In this document: positions 1 through 9,922 of the stretch, piece by piece
How positions within the stretch are numbered: position 1 is the first letter of the stretch
Layout: the number at the start of each line of letters is the position of its first letter
Assembly (NCBI RefSeq): GCF_003060825.1
Contig: NZ_CP028922.1
Location: forward strand, 792,501 to 856,500
DNA: 64,000 nucleotides
DNA from: Paenibacillus sp. CAA11
Lineage (GTDB): Bacteria; Bacillota; Bacilli; Paenibacillales; Paenibacillaceae
Direction: 5' to 3'
The notes under the pieces: generated by a model
The model's input: the letters and a program-made list of their open reading frames with translations, nothing else
What the model was told of the DNA's origin: nothing
Databases searched by the model: none
Made by a program: the position numbers and the translations under genes

Positions 1-1813
<1,813 letters not shown>

Positions 1814-2046
1814 TAAAATGACCCCACAAAGTGAAGAAAAGGCTTCGAGGCTGATTCCGAATACTTTGCGGGGACCCCGAGAAGATCTAAATCACAATTT
1901 CGTTTCGTATCCAGTTTTCAGGTGATTAAACATCTGAACAATTGTGGGTTAATATCAAGATTTGATATTTACTCGCAGGTTGTTTTTGAAGGTGGGTTAT
2001 TTTCCTTGATGAATTTCAGGGAGCAATAGCGACCGAAAAAAAACTG
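1814..2046 (+). other. 23S-5S spacer
   Basis: Spacer of the rRNA operon. I see no tRNA gene in it; it is moderately AT-rich and should be removed during pre-rRNA processing. Confidence 0.7.
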
Positions 2047-2163
2047 TTTGGTGGCGATAGCGGAGGGGTTCCACACGTACCCATCCCGAACACGACCGTT
2101 AAGCCCTCCAGCGCCGATGGTACTTGGACCGCAGGGTCCTGGGAGAGTAGGACGCCGCCAAGC
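2047..2163 (+). rRNA. rrf: 5S ribosomal RNA
   Basis: About 117 nt beginning 'tttggtggcgatagcgg' and ending 'gtaggacgccgccaagc'. The ends pair as 5S helix I, and the internal 'cccatcccgaacacg' and 'gcgccgatggtact' blocks are diagnostic for bacterial 5S rRNA. It follows the 23S gene in the normal operon order. Confidence 0.97.
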
Positions 2164-2167
2164 GAAT

Positions 2168-2208
2168 AAAAAGAGCATTGTTGATACATGATCAACAATG
2201 CTCTTTTT
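2168..2208 (+). terminator. rRNA operon terminator
   Basis: A long perfect inverted repeat (arms around 'agagcattgttgat' and its complement) followed by a T run, 5 bp after the 5S gene: a strong intrinsic terminator for the rRNA operon. Confidence 0.93.
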
Positions 2209-2300
2209 CTATGTATGCAAGTAATGCTACTGCGAACATATGCTGATTCCCAACATCTACTTGAAGCCGAAAGAGAGATCTCATGGTATGCTTATTAAAG

Positions 2301-2316
2301 GTTACAGAATTGTAAC
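2301..2316. promoter_or_regulatory. 16-bp palindrome upstream of the CAP-domain gene
   Basis: GTTACA-GAAT-TGTAAC is a perfect 6-bp-arm palindrome 55 bp before the start codon of the secreted CAP-domain gene. It could be an operator; I cannot name the regulator. Confidence 0.25.
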
Positions 2317-2370
2317 TAACTATGAAGCAACATGGAAATTCTAAATCGACATTAAAGGAGATGAAGTTAG

Positions 2371-3030
2371 ATGAAACACAGAATGATCAAGCATTGGGTT
2401 ACCGGAGGTATGGCTGTACTATTAACTGTCGGAATCATGCTTCCGACTTCGGCGTCCGCCGCTTCCTCTCAGACTACTTTTAACTGGTCTACGTATTTTC
2501 AAAATGTAAATGTACAGCAGTGGCTTCAGCAGCAGCAATCCAACTGGTCTGCAGGGAACACACAGACAAAGAAGCAGACACAGACTCAGACGCAGACCCA
2601 GACTGGCAAACAAGGAACAACTAACAGTACACAAAACAACACAACTGCAACAGACAAATCTCAGTTTACTGCCGAGGTTATTCGTCTGGTTAACCAGGAA
2701 CGGGCTAAGCAAGGACTTAAGGCTTTAACTGGAGACGCGAGCCTTAACAATATGGCATTGGCGAAAGCTAAGGATATGAGCCAGAATAACTACTTTGATC
2801 ATACGTCTCCCACTTACGGTTCTCCGTTTGACATGATGAAGAAATTTAATATTTCTTATAACTATGCTGGGGAGAACATTGCTAAAGGACAAAAGACACC
2901 AGCAGAGGTTGTGCAGGCCTGGATGAACAGTGCAGGTCATAGAGCGAACATCCTGAATGCAAATTACAACCTGATCGGTGTAGGCTACTACAATGGCTAT
3001 TGGGCACAGGAGTTTGTCGGCAGATCTTAA
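2371..3030 (+). CDS. secreted CAP-domain (SCP/YkwD family) protein
   Basis: A 219-residue exported protein. Residues 1-31 form a signal peptide (charged start, hydrophobic core, ASA-A site). A Gln/Thr-rich linker with TQ repeats covers about 62-95. A CAP domain fills about 100-217, with the expected 'YFDHTSP', 'AGENIA' and 'WMNSAGHRANIL' motifs. Bacterial members are extracellular or wall-associated and their activity is mostly unknown; B. subtilis YkwD is the nearest named type. 'aaaggag' precedes the ATG by 9 nt. It is monocistronic, with its own terminator. The family call is firm; no specific function is assigned. Confidence 0.9.
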   Translation: MKHRMIKHWVTGGMAVLLTVGIMLPTSASAASSQTTFNWSTYFQNVNVQQWLQQQQSNWSAGNTQTKKQTQTQTQTQTGKQGTTNSTQNNTTATDKSQFTAEVIRLVNQERAKQGLKALTGDASLNNMALAKAKDMSQNNYFDHTSPTYGSPFDMMKKFNISYNYAGENIAKGQKTPAEVVQAWMNSAGHRANILNANYNLIGVGYYNGYWAQEFVGRS

Positions 3031-3060
3031 TTCTCATTTTAAAAAAAGCAAGAAAAGAAC

Positions 3061-3091
3061 AAACCGACGGAGTGAACCTCCGCCGGTTTTT
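3061..3091 (+). terminator. terminator after the CAP-domain gene
   Basis: Stem 'aaaccgacggag' / 'ctccgccggttt' (one mismatch) with a short T run, 30 bp after the stop codon. Confidence 0.8.
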
Positions 3092-3114
3092 GTTCATATT
3101 ACTCATCGTATTCG

Positions 3115-3375
3115 TTAAGGATTGCTTCTTCTGCCCATCGAGCGAAGAATCAAGCTGACGATAAATACGAGGACAACAGCACCAATCAGGGCTGGAATGA
3201 TATAGAAGTCACCGATTTCCGGTCCCCAATTACCAAGCAGCAGACCACCAAGCCATGCACCGACAAAACCAGCGATGATATTCCCGATAATACCACCCGG
3301 AATATCTCTACCCATGATTAAACCAGCCAGCCATCCAATAATACCGCCAACAATCAAAGACCACAAGAAACTCAT
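3115..3375 (-). CDS. GlsB/YeaQ/YmgE family small membrane protein
   Basis: An 86-residue protein of mostly Gly-rich membrane segments ('IVGGIIGWLAGLIMG', 'GIIGNIIAGFVGAWLGG', then a C-terminal hydrophobic helix ending RRSNP). This is the pattern of the transglycosylase-associated/GlsB stress-response family, whose members often go with Asp23/Gls24 proteins. No Asp23 gene is adjacent here. A strong ribosome binding site (ggaggggtga) sits 7 nt before the ATG. Its function beyond a general stress link is unknown. Confidence 0.85.
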   Translation of the reverse strand: MSFLWSLIVGGIIGWLAGLIMGRDIPGGIIGNIIAGFVGAWLGGLLLGNWGPEIGDFYIIPALIGAVVLVFIVSLILRSMGRRSNP

Positions 3376-3502
3376 ATCGTGTCACCCCTCCATAATTATT
3401 GTTGTCGTTTACTATTAACCGTTTTGGGTTGTTCTAAACATCGAAAACGGGACTTACAGAATTTACAAATTGGTATGTGACTAACTTATTCTAGTCCAAG
3501 GC

Positions 3503-3537
3503 AAAAGGAAAGGGCTGACGCCAAATTGCGCCAGCCT
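3503..3537 (-). terminator. terminator after the asparaginase gene
   Basis: On the minus strand, 'ggctggcgc' and 'gcgtcagcc' form a stem followed by a pyrimidine/T-rich tract, about 32 bp past the asparaginase stop codon. Confidence 0.7.
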
Positions 3538-3568
3538 ATATGAAATGGGAGGAGTAACTTAAGGGATA

Positions 3569-4714
3569 TTAATATTCGTTAAAGAACTCTTGAATCTTAG
3601 CAGGATCTTTGGTCTGGGTGAGGGCGAGCATAAGCAGAATCCGCGCTTTCTGCGGGTTAAGCGAATCTGAGGAGACAAAGCCGTCCTTGTTCTCGTCAGC
3701 TGACTGAGAAACGGTTCCGCTGCCAACCCGGGTGGAACGAACAATAATCGTACCCTTCTTAGCAGCATCGCTTGCGCCCTTAGAAGAAGCGCTCGACATG
3801 GAGCCGTCGCCCGAACCGGCAACTACGATTCCCTTGGCACCTGCAGCAACTGCAGCATCATACAGATAGCGTCCGTTGTTTTCATATTCATACAGAATAT
3901 CTACTTGTGGAAGCTGATCCAAATTCGAGATGTCGAATACAGAAGAGGTTGTATGCTTGCGGATTGGTTCGTTGTAATAGTACACCTTGCCGCCAACAAT
4001 AGCACCAAGATAGCCTTGCTCAAGAGATTTGAACGTGTCTACAGCGGTTGTATTGGTTTTACTAATATATCGCGCTGATCCAATTCGGTCATTCAGCATT
4101 ACCAGCACGCCTTTGCCGTAGGATGCTTTGTCGCCAGCTACTTTCACAGCATTATAAAGGTTAAAAGGACCGTCTGCGCTAATGGCGGTAGCAGGGCGCA
4201 TGGAGCCTACAACGACAACGGGCTTATCGCTTTTAATGACAAGGTTCAGAAAGTAAGCTGTCTCTTCCAAAGTATCTGTGCCGTGGGTGATGACTACGCC
4301 ATCCACGTCGTCGCTTGCAAGCAGGGTATTGATCCGCTTGGCCAGCTTGAGCAGAATTTCATTCGTGATGTCAGGGCTTCCTACATTGGCGATTTGTTCT
4401 CCACTGACCTCTGCGATCCCTTTCATTTCAGGAACGGCGTTGATGAGGGTATCAATCCCAAGAGCGCCGGCCTTATAGCCGGTGACTGCGGTGTTGGAAT
4501 CTGCGGATCCGGCAATGGTGCCGCCGGTTGCTAGAATTTTAATTTTGGGGAGCTGAGTGTTCTTCGCCTCGGTAGTGGAAGAAGCTGCTGTCGAGGAGAG
4601 AACCTTGCCGGGCACTGGCTCTGCCGCGTGAACACCGGCTGCAGATCCAAAGACAGATGTACCAAGCAGAGTGGCAGCTAACAAGGGTGCAGCGAAATAT
4701 TTCTTGTAGTTCAT
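3569..4714 (-). CDS. ansA: secreted type II L-asparaginase
   Basis: A 381-residue enzyme hydrolysing L-asparagine to aspartate and ammonia. A signal peptide covers about 1-31 (hydrophobic core, then GVHA-A), so it probably acts outside the membrane, like B. subtilis AnsZ. The first catalytic Thr motif '[11 protein letters not shown]' is near residue 65, the second '[14 protein letters not shown]' near 145, and '[14 protein letters not shown]' carries a conserved region near 172. The C-terminal '[12 protein letters not shown]' is typical. The length fits type II enzymes with leader. The ATG is preceded by 'aaaggggaa'. It is monocistronic, with its own promoter and terminator. Confidence 0.95.
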   Translation of the reverse strand: MNYKKYFAAPLLAATLLGTSVFGSAAGVHAAEPVPGKVLSSTAASSTTEAKNTQLPKIKILATGGTIAGSADSNTAVTGYKAGALGIDTLINAVPEMKGIAEVSGEQIANVGSPDITNEILLKLAKRINTLLASDDVDGVVITHGTDTLEETAYFLNLVIKSDKPVVVVGSMRPATAISADGPFNLYNAVKVAGDKASYGKGVLVMLNDRIGSARYISKTNTTAVDTFKSLEQGYLGAIVGGKVYYYNEPIRKHTTSSVFDISNLDQLPQVDILYEYENNGRYLYDAAVAAGAKGIVVAGSGDGSMSSASSKGASDAAKKGTIIVRSTRVGSGTVSQSADENKDGFVSSDSLNPQKARILLMLALTQTKDPAKIQEFFNEY

Positions 4715-4773
4715 GGTGATTGTTCCCCTTTCGGTATGTAGAATTAAATGACATGAGTTAAGGCTTATGACGG

Positions 4774-4803
4774 ATTATAGAACTGAAACAAGCCATTTAG
4801 CAA
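4774..4803 (-). promoter_or_regulatory. putative sigma-A promoter for the asparaginase gene
   Basis: On the minus strand, TTGCTA, 18 nt, then a perfect TATAAT (4774-4779), about 60 bp before the asparaginase start codon. Confidence 0.45.
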
Positions 4804-4877
4804 TACCTGTGTTAAGTTTTCTTACATAAAATAATTTTTGCAGCCTGAAACGATTTGTTTGTGGTAGGAAAATGGAC

Positions 4878-4910
4878 ATAGAAAAAGACCAGCTCTCAAA
4901 GCTGGTCTTT
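4878..4910 (-). terminator. terminator after fabH
   Basis: Minus strand stem 'aaagaccagc' / 'gctggtcttt' (perfect, 10 bp) followed by TTTTTC, just after the fabH stop codon. Confidence 0.85.
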
Positions 4911-4932
4911 AGTTTGCCTAGAGGCCAAAAGA

Positions 4933-5919
4933 CTAATTATCTATTCCCCATTTTAGCAACAGTCCGGCATAAGTTAGACCGGCTCCGAACCCGAACAGAA
5001 CAAGATGGTCTCCACGCTTTAATTTCCCTTCTTGGCGTGCAAGCTTCAGGGAGAGAGGGATTGAGGCGGCAGAGGTGTTCCCGTAGTATTCCGCACTGGT
5101 CAATGTGCGCTCGGCAGGAATACCGGTCTTCTCGGTGATGGAGTCAATCATCTTCAGATTAGCGCTGTGAGGAACGAACCAATCAAGCTCATGGAGGCTT
5201 AATCCGCCAGCTTGCAGCAGACGGGAAATACCGTCTGGTACGGTGCGTACAGCCCATTTATAGACCTCTCGTCCGTTCTGCACAATTTTTCCGTTGCCTT
5301 CTAGGACTGTACCATCCAGAGCGGCGGCCATTCCGGCCCGGTAGACATGACGACCTCCGGACCCGTCACTGCCCAGCGTAGCAGCAAGAAATCCTGGATC
5401 GGCAGGATCTGCTTCTACGAGTGCTGCGCCAGCTCCATCACCGAATAGAATACAGGTGCTCCGATCCGTGTAATCTGTAACTTTGGTAAGGGTCTCTCCA
5501 GCAATAACCAACACTTTGCGGTGTAGACCGGAGCTGATAAGCCCGTTCGCCAAATGCAGCCCATAGGTGAATCCGGCACATGTTGCGTTGAGGTCCACAG
5601 CCCCTGCCTGTTTGAGGCCAAAGTGATCTTGAACCCGGCAGGCTACGCTTGGAAAAGGATAGTCGGGAGTCGTTGTAGCCACGAGAATGAGCTCCACATC
5701 CTCAAGGGTTCCTTCATAGGAACGGGCCAGGTCCTCAACAGCGCGGATACAGAGATGGGATGTGAACTCTTCCTCTGCCGAAATTCGGCGCTCCCGAATT
5801 CCTGTCCGCTGTACAATCCATTCATCGTTCGTATCCACCATCTTCTCAAGATCCGTATTCGTGAGAATGCGTTCGGGGACATATGCTCCCAATGCACTCA
5901 ACCTTGCTATTGAACTCAT
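4933..5919 (-). CDS. fabH: 3-oxoacyl-ACP synthase III (KAS III)
   Basis: FabH condenses acyl-CoA primers with malonyl-ACP, the first step of each fatty-acid chain, and so sets branched-chain priming in this group. The thiolase-fold Cys-His-Asn triad is visible: Cys in 'NATCAGFTYG' (near 113), His in 'VPHSANLKMI' (near 250; many family members have HQAN) and Asn in 'YGNTSAASIP' (near 280). I chose the ATG at 5919 (328 aa) because 'aaaggag' lies 10 nt before it; the GTG at 5928 would sit almost on top of the ribosome binding site. A FapR-type operator overlaps its promoter. It is monocistronic, so it resembles the stand-alone fabH paralogue of Bacillus. Confidence 0.95.
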   Translation of the reverse strand: MSSIARLSALGAYVPERILTNTDLEKMVDTNDEWIVQRTGIRERRISAEEEFTSHLCIRAVEDLARSYEGTLEDVELILVATTTPDYPFPSVACRVQDHFGLKQAGAVDLNATCAGFTYGLHLANGLISSGLHRKVLVIAGETLTKVTDYTDRSTCILFGDGAGAALVEADPADPGFLAATLGSDGSGGRHVYRAGMAAALDGTVLEGNGKIVQNGREVYKWAVRTVPDGISRLLQAGGLSLHELDWFVPHSANLKMIDSITEKTGIPAERTLTSAEYYGNTSAASIPLSLKLARQEGKLKRGDHLVLFGFGAGLTYAGLLLKWGIDN

Positions 5920-5962
5920 ATATTTCACGCTCCTTTTTGGATGAAAATCTAAAATTGTTTTT

Positions 5963-5996
5963 ATTATAGCATCAGATACTAGTACCTGGTACTAAT
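5963..5996 (-). promoter_or_regulatory. fabH promoter with FapR-type operator
   Basis: The perfect 13-bp palindrome 'agtacctggtact' (5981-5993), inside the wider 'actagtacctggtactaat', matches the FapR operator of the Bacillus fatty-acid regulon (TTAGTACC..GGTACTAA type). The minus-strand -10 TATAAT lies at 5963-5968, so the operator covers the -35 region, as expected for malonyl-CoA-relieved repression. The match is to consensus remembered from the literature; fapR itself is not in the window. Confidence 0.85.
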
Positions 5997-6134
5997 TTAA
6001 GAAGAATTTTAGTGTTTTTTTGAAAGTTTGTCAATCACCCTTGTCTTAAGTAGCATTGCCAGAGTCTTATCCTAGGTATGCGAAAATGCCGAGTGATAAT
6101 GGTATAATGGAGGACGTGTGAAAGGAGAGAGGTT

Positions 6135-8255
6135 ATGAAGATTTTAGTGCTGGCAGAAAAGCCCTCTGTCGCCCGTGAAATTGCGCGTGTGATGGGAAGC
6201 CGCGATAAACATAAAAGCTATTTTGAAGGACCTCGGTATGTCGTCACCTGGGCGCTGGGCCATTTGGTGGGACTTGCTGAGCCTGAGGATTATGATAAGA
6301 AATATGCCACTTGGAGCTTAGAGGATCTTCCGATTCTTCCTGGAAAAATGAAGCTTAAGGTGCTGCGCGAAACCAGCCATCAATTCAAGGCGGTTCAACA
6401 GCTCATGCGCCGTTCAGATATTTCAGAACTTATCATAGCGACGGATGCGGCCAGAGAAGGTGAACTGCTCGCGCGCTGGGTGATGGATATGGTGAAATGG
6501 AACAAGCCGTTCCAGCGGCTGTGGATCTCTTCGCAGACCGATAAGGCCATCAAGGAAGGCTTTGCCTCACTGAAGCCCGGCCATCAATTCGATCGGCTGT
6601 ATGAATCGGCACGCTGCCGTGCTGAGGCGGATTGGATGGTCGGCCTGAATATCACTCGTGCGCTGACAACCAAGTTCAGTGCCCAGCTGTCGGCAGGACG
6701 GGTGCAGACACCTACCCTGGGGATGATTATGCAGCGTGAGCAGGAAATAACCTCGTTCCGCTCGGAAGAATACTCCCAGATTCGAGCTGATCTGGGCGGT
6801 TTTGAGGCGCAGTGGCGTTCACCCCAGGGCGAATCCCGGATTTTTGACGAATCTAAGGCTAAAGCGCTCCAGTCCAAGCTTGCAGACCAGACCGGGCGGG
6901 TTGTGAAGCTAAAGAAGACGGATAAGAGTGTGCCTCATCCCCTGGCTTACGATCTGACCGAGCTTCAGAGGGATGCGAACCGTCGGCTTGGCTTCTCGGC
7001 CAAACAGACATCTAACGTGCTTCAACGGCTCTATGAGCAGCATAAGCTGGTTACCTACCCGCGAACGGATTCAAGGTATTTGACGAGCGATATGATTGGG
7101 ACGCTGAAAGAACGACTTAGCTCAGTTGCTGTCGGTCCGTATGCGCCACTGGCGCGACCGCTGCTGCGCAAGGATTTGCACGTAGGCAAGCGGGTGGTGG
7201 ATGACAGCAAGGTCACAGACCACCATGCAATTATTCCGACCGAGCAAACGGTGCTGCTGAATGCGCTGAGTAGTGATGAGCGCAAACTGTATGATCTGAT
7301 TGTCCGCCGGTTTATCAGTCTGTTCTATGGACCTGCAAAATATGACCAGGTTGCGGTGGCTGTCGACATTGCCGGTGAGACTTTCCATGCCAAGGGGACA
7401 ACGGTAAAGGACAGTGGCTGGCAGGCTGTCTATGACGGAGAACACCTCGAAGAGGAAGGTGAGGACCCCGCTGATGAAGCGGAATCAACCCTTCCTGAGC
7501 TGAAGGAAGGCATGACGCTGCAGGTGAAGCGAAGCCGCATTGTTCCTGGCCGCACTCAGCCGCCGAAGCGCTATACCGAGGCGGCCCTGCTGTCGCAGAT
7601 GGAGAAGCACGGACTCGGTACTCCGGCTACCCGGGCGGATATTATCGAGAAGCTGGTCAGCTCAGATACGATTGAGCGTCAGGGTGGAGTGCTTCATCCT
7701 ACGGGTAAAGGGAAGCAGCTAATTGAGCTTGCTCCCGCAGAGCTCCGCTCACCGGAGCTGACGGCGAAATGGGAAGCGGAGCTTGAGCGGATTGCACGCG
7801 GTCAAGGGAAGCCAGATCCGTTCCTGCGCGGTATTCGTGAAATGGCGGGACAGCTTGTCTCTGGCGTCAAAGCTAGTGCCGCCTCTTACAAGCCGCATAA
7901 CGTCTCGAACAGTCACTGCCCGTCATGTGGGACCCGTCTGCTGGAGAAGAAGACCAAGCGCGGGCTGCTCTTGACCTGTCCGAATGAAGATTGCGGCTAT
8001 AAGCGTTCCGGTGACAAACGGCTCTCGAATCGCCGCTGCCCTCAGTGCCATAAGAAGATGGAAATGAAGGAAGGCAAGGCGGGGATGTATGTGCAGTGCC
8101 TGAGCTGCGGTATTACCGAGGTCTTGAACAAGGACAGCAAGCATGTTAACAAGCGTGAGCAGCAAAAGCTGGTTAAGCAATATGCGAAGCAGGAATCCTT
8201 GGGCTCGAACCTTGGTGAGCTGCTAAAGGCTGCGCTGGAGCAGAAGCAGGATTAA
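6135..8255 (+). CDS. topB: DNA topoisomerase III (type IA)
   Basis: A 706-residue single-strand passage topoisomerase. The TOPRIM domain opens the protein ('MKILVLAEKPSVAREIARVM') and continues with the acidic motif 'IATDAAREGELLARW'. The active-site Tyr is in 'VTYPRTDSRYL' near 308. The C-terminus has two Cys-rich zinc ribbons: CPSCG...CPNEDCG (about 595-620) and CPQCHKK...CLSCG (about 635-655). It is longer than E. coli TopB because of this tail, as usual in Bacillota. 'aaggagag' precedes the ATG, and a TATAAT at 6103-6108 may be its -10. Confidence 0.96.
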   Translation: MKILVLAEKPSVAREIARVMGSRDKHKSYFEGPRYVVTWALGHLVGLAEPEDYDKKYATWSLEDLPILPGKMKLKVLRETSHQFKAVQQLMRRSDISELIIATDAAREGELLARWVMDMVKWNKPFQRLWISSQTDKAIKEGFASLKPGHQFDRLYESARCRAEADWMVGLNITRALTTKFSAQLSAGRVQTPTLGMIMQREQEITSFRSEEYSQIRADLGGFEAQWRSPQGESRIFDESKAKALQSKLADQTGRVVKLKKTDKSVPHPLAYDLTELQRDANRRLGFSAKQTSNVLQRLYEQHKLVTYPRTDSRYLTSDMIGTLKERLSSVAVGPYAPLARPLLRKDLHVGKRVVDDSKVTDHHAIIPTEQTVLLNALSSDERKLYDLIVRRFISLFYGPAKYDQVAVAVDIAGETFHAKGTTVKDSGWQAVYDGEHLEEEGEDPADEAESTLPELKEGMTLQVKRSRIVPGRTQPPKRYTEAALLSQMEKHGLGTPATRADIIEKLVSSDTIERQGGVLHPTGKGKQLIELAPAELRSPELTAKWEAELERIARGQGKPDPFLRGIREMAGQLVSGVKASAASYKPHNVSNSHCPSCGTRLLEKKTKRGLLLTCPNEDCGYKRSGDKRLSNRRCPQCHKKMEMKEGKAGMYVQCLSCGITEVLNKDSKHVNKREQQKLVKQYAKQESLGSNLGELLKAALEQKQD

Positions 8256-8346
8256 GGATAATCCTGCGCTTAGGCGGGCTTACAGGGGTTACCGGTATAA
8301 ATTGCTCCTCTCTAAGGGATGTTAATCTTCAGGGAGGTGATGCCCG

Positions 8347-8484
8347 GTGCCTTATCACAAGCCGCGCAAGCTCAATAATCAGCAGAACAAGTCCAGCGTG
8401 ATGGAGGAGACGCAGGCGCTCCGTCCTAAGAAGCAGGCGGAATCCCCGCCGAATTTGAATGAAATTCCTAAGCAGGAATCTTGA
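8347..8484 (+). CDS. 45-residue basic/polar small protein of unknown function
   Basis: A short GTG-start gene with a near-perfect ribosome binding site (gggaggtgat, 5-6 nt before the start). It encodes 45 residues beginning MPYHKPRKLNNQQNK and ending NEIPKQES. It is Lys/Gln/Pro-rich with no hydrophobic stretch, so likely soluble and disordered. It lies 91 bp after topB and is followed directly by a strong terminator that overlaps its stop codon, which supports it being a real terminal gene of the topB transcript. I recognise no family. Confidence 0.65.
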   Translation: MPYHKPRKLNNQQNKSSVMEETQALRPKKQAESPPNLNEIPKQES

Positions 8485-8511
8485 GAAGAGCCGAAGGGCT
8501 CTTCTTTTTTG
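8484..8511 (+). terminator. terminator after topB and the 45-aa gene
   Basis: Perfect 9-bp stem 'agaagagcc' / 'ggctcttct', 4-nt loop, then a T run. Confidence 0.93.
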
Positions 8512-8616
8512 GGTATAATTGTCTTGTGTCAGTCAGAGTTTTATAATAGAAACAGAAGTAAGTGGTAAGAGCAGACTTATATAAGCTGTGAACGAAGAGC
8601 GGGAGGTGCCTTTCAG

Positions 8617-8880
8617 ATGAGGGAAATATTGATAGTCTGGTTCGTCTTCATCAATCTGATCGGGTACCTGGTGATGTCTGATGATAAGCGCCGGGCTAGG
8701 AAGAGGCGGGAGCGAATTCCGGAGCGGACCCTGTTCCTGCTCGCATGGATCGGCGGTGCCTTGGGCGTGCTCATAGCGATGTACAGCAAACGGCATAAGA
8801 CCCGGCATATGAGCTTTGTGATCGGCGTGCCGCTGCTGTTGTTTTTGAATGCAGCCTTGTATGTGTACTTGCTGCTGTAG
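8617..8880 (+). CDS. DUF1294 membrane protein
   Basis: An 87-residue protein with an N-terminal hydrophobic helix ('LIVWFVFINLIGYLVM'), a basic loop (DDKRRARKRRERIPE) and two further hydrophobic segments. The sequence 'IPERTLFLLAWIGGALGVLIAMY' followed by 'KRHKTRHMSFVIGVPLLLFLN' is the DUF1294 signature. The function of the family is unknown. Good ribosome binding site (gggaggtg). Confidence 0.85.
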   Translation: MREILIVWFVFINLIGYLVMSDDKRRARKRRERIPERTLFLLAWIGGALGVLIAMYSKRHKTRHMSFVIGVPLLLFLNAALYVYLLL

Positions 8881-8961
8881 TCCCCCTTAATGGCACTTAG
8901 ATTCTAACCAGAGGCCTCAAGGGTAATATACATATATTATAGTAAAGAGAGGTGCTTTACG

Positions 8962-9393
8962 ATGTATTCCAAAATTCTAGTAGCTTATGATGGTTCCAAA
9001 GCTTCGAATAAAGCGCTCGACAGAGCGATTGAGCTGGCCAAGCTGTCCCCGAACGCTGAGCTTGAAGTGATCCATGTATTTGATTTTCCTCGCTTTTATG
9101 TAGCAGAAGGCTTTGCTCCTGTACCGGCAACGATGAACCAAGAGTTCTATGAGCTTGCAGAGAAGACTGTCGAGGAGGCGAAGAGACGTCTGGAGGAGGC
9201 GGGCATGTCTGGCACAGTGGAGCTCGCACAAGGCTCGGCTGCAGAGGTTATTCTGGATTATGCAGATAAGCACGACAACGATGTGATCGTTATTGGCAGC
9301 CGCGGACTTGGGGGCATTCGCGAATTCGTGCTGGGCAGTGTCAGCCACAATGTAGTACAGCATGCACGAATCCCGGTTATTGTAATTAAATAA
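8962..9393 (+). CDS. universal stress protein (UspA family)
   Basis: A 143-residue single-domain Usp. It starts with the beta-1 signature 'KILVAYDGSKASNKALDRA' and ends with the ATP-binding G-2X-G-9X-G(S) loop 'GSRGLGGIREFVLGSVS', followed by 'VVQHARIPVIVIK'. It therefore belongs to the ATP-binding subgroup. It is monocistronic with 'agagaggtg' before the ATG. The specific stress it serves cannot be read from sequence. Confidence 0.93.
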   Translation: MYSKILVAYDGSKASNKALDRAIELAKLSPNAELEVIHVFDFPRFYVAEGFAPVPATMNQEFYELAEKTVEEAKRRLEEAGMSGTVELAQGSAAEVILDYADKHDNDVIVIGSRGLGGIREFVLGSVSHNVVQHARIPVIVIK

Positions 9394-9400
9394 TCAGCTA

Positions 9401-9489
9401 TATAGAATGAACTAAAGAAATGAATGTTATAGGGCCGTATTAGGCCGTTAAATATAGAAAGATCAATGTAAACTTTAGTTCAATCTATA
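9401..9489 (+). repeat. 89-bp MITE-like element, copy 1
   Basis: Begins 'tatagaatgaactaaag' and ends 'ctttagttcaatctata', i.e. 17-bp terminal inverted repeats with one mismatch. The same 89-bp element, about 90% identical, occurs inverted at 32784-32872. It has no coding capacity. TA dinucleotides flank this copy on both sides, which would fit a TA-targeting transposase, but the TA-rich ends make this ambiguous. Confidence 0.8.
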
Positions 9490-9577
9490 TAATTAGAGGG
9501 GATGCCGGACTGGCATTCCTTTTTTGCTTGCGAAAAAAGCAGACACTCCATGCATGAACATTCCCTTAGCTTTAAAT

Positions 9578-9618
9578 CCGAACAATCATAATTTAACAAT
9601 TTGGAATGTTCGGGTTTA
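9578..9618 (+). promoter_or_regulatory. pair of PurR boxes upstream of the pur operon
   Basis: 'ccgaacaat' at 9578-9586 and its inverted counterpart 'aatgttcggg' (9605-9614), about 18 bp apart, match the two inverted PurBoxes (CCGAAC core) that bind PurR dimers in B. subtilis. They lie directly before the -35 element at 9621, as in the known B. subtilis pur promoter. Confidence 0.85.
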
Positions 9619-9620
9619 AG

Positions 9621-9650
9621 TTGACACGGCATGATCGGTATTGGTAAACT
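9621..9650 (+). promoter_or_regulatory. pur operon sigma-A promoter
   Basis: A perfect TTGACA (9621-9626) and TAAACT (9645-9650) with 18-bp spacing, downstream of the PurR boxes and upstream of the riboswitch. Confidence 0.7.
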
Positions 9651-9685
9651 AGAGGCAGGGAGGCGCGGATAGGCGCCCATATATA

Positions 9686-9758
9686 AGTCTCGTATAATGC
9701 CGGGAATATGGCCCGGAAGTCTCTACCTGGAAACCGTAAATTTCCGGACTACGAGGGA
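9686..9758 (+). promoter_or_regulatory. guanine-sensing purine riboswitch aptamer
   Basis: The purine riboswitch core is present in order: 'gtataat', the P2 stem with 'atatggcccgg', 'tctacc', 'ccgtaaa' and 'ggactac', closed by a P1 helix (tctcg/cgagg). The specificity base in 'GACTAC' is C, as in guanine/hypoxanthine aptamers; adenine aptamers have 'GATTAC'. It sits between the pur promoter and purE. Confidence 0.95.
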
Positions 9759-9829
9759 AGCGGCAGGAAAGTTTCTTTGTGGTCTCTTTAATATAGGCCC
9801 TCTTTCTCTTATGCCCGATTCCCGAATAG

Positions 9830-9877
9830 TCCGGTGTCCTGAAAATATTCGTATTTTCTTAGATATCGGATTTTTTT
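9830..9877 (+). terminator. riboswitch-controlled terminator in the purE leader
   Basis: 'tccggtgtc' pairs with 'gatatcgga' (9 bp with two G-U pairs), extended by an inner stem capped by a TTCG loop ('gaaaata-ttcg-tattttc'), then seven T. It lies about 70 nt after the aptamer and 46 nt before purE, so it is the expected expression platform: excess guanine should promote termination. Confidence 0.85.
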
Positions 9878-9922
9878 GTTGATGAAGCAGTATTTATTCC
9901 AACGAGGAAAGTAGGTTGAAAC

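Noticed and set aside
1814-2046. tRNA genes in the rRNA operon spacer
   Set aside because: No cloverleaf or GTTCRA-type T-loop sequence seen in the spacer or after the 5S gene.
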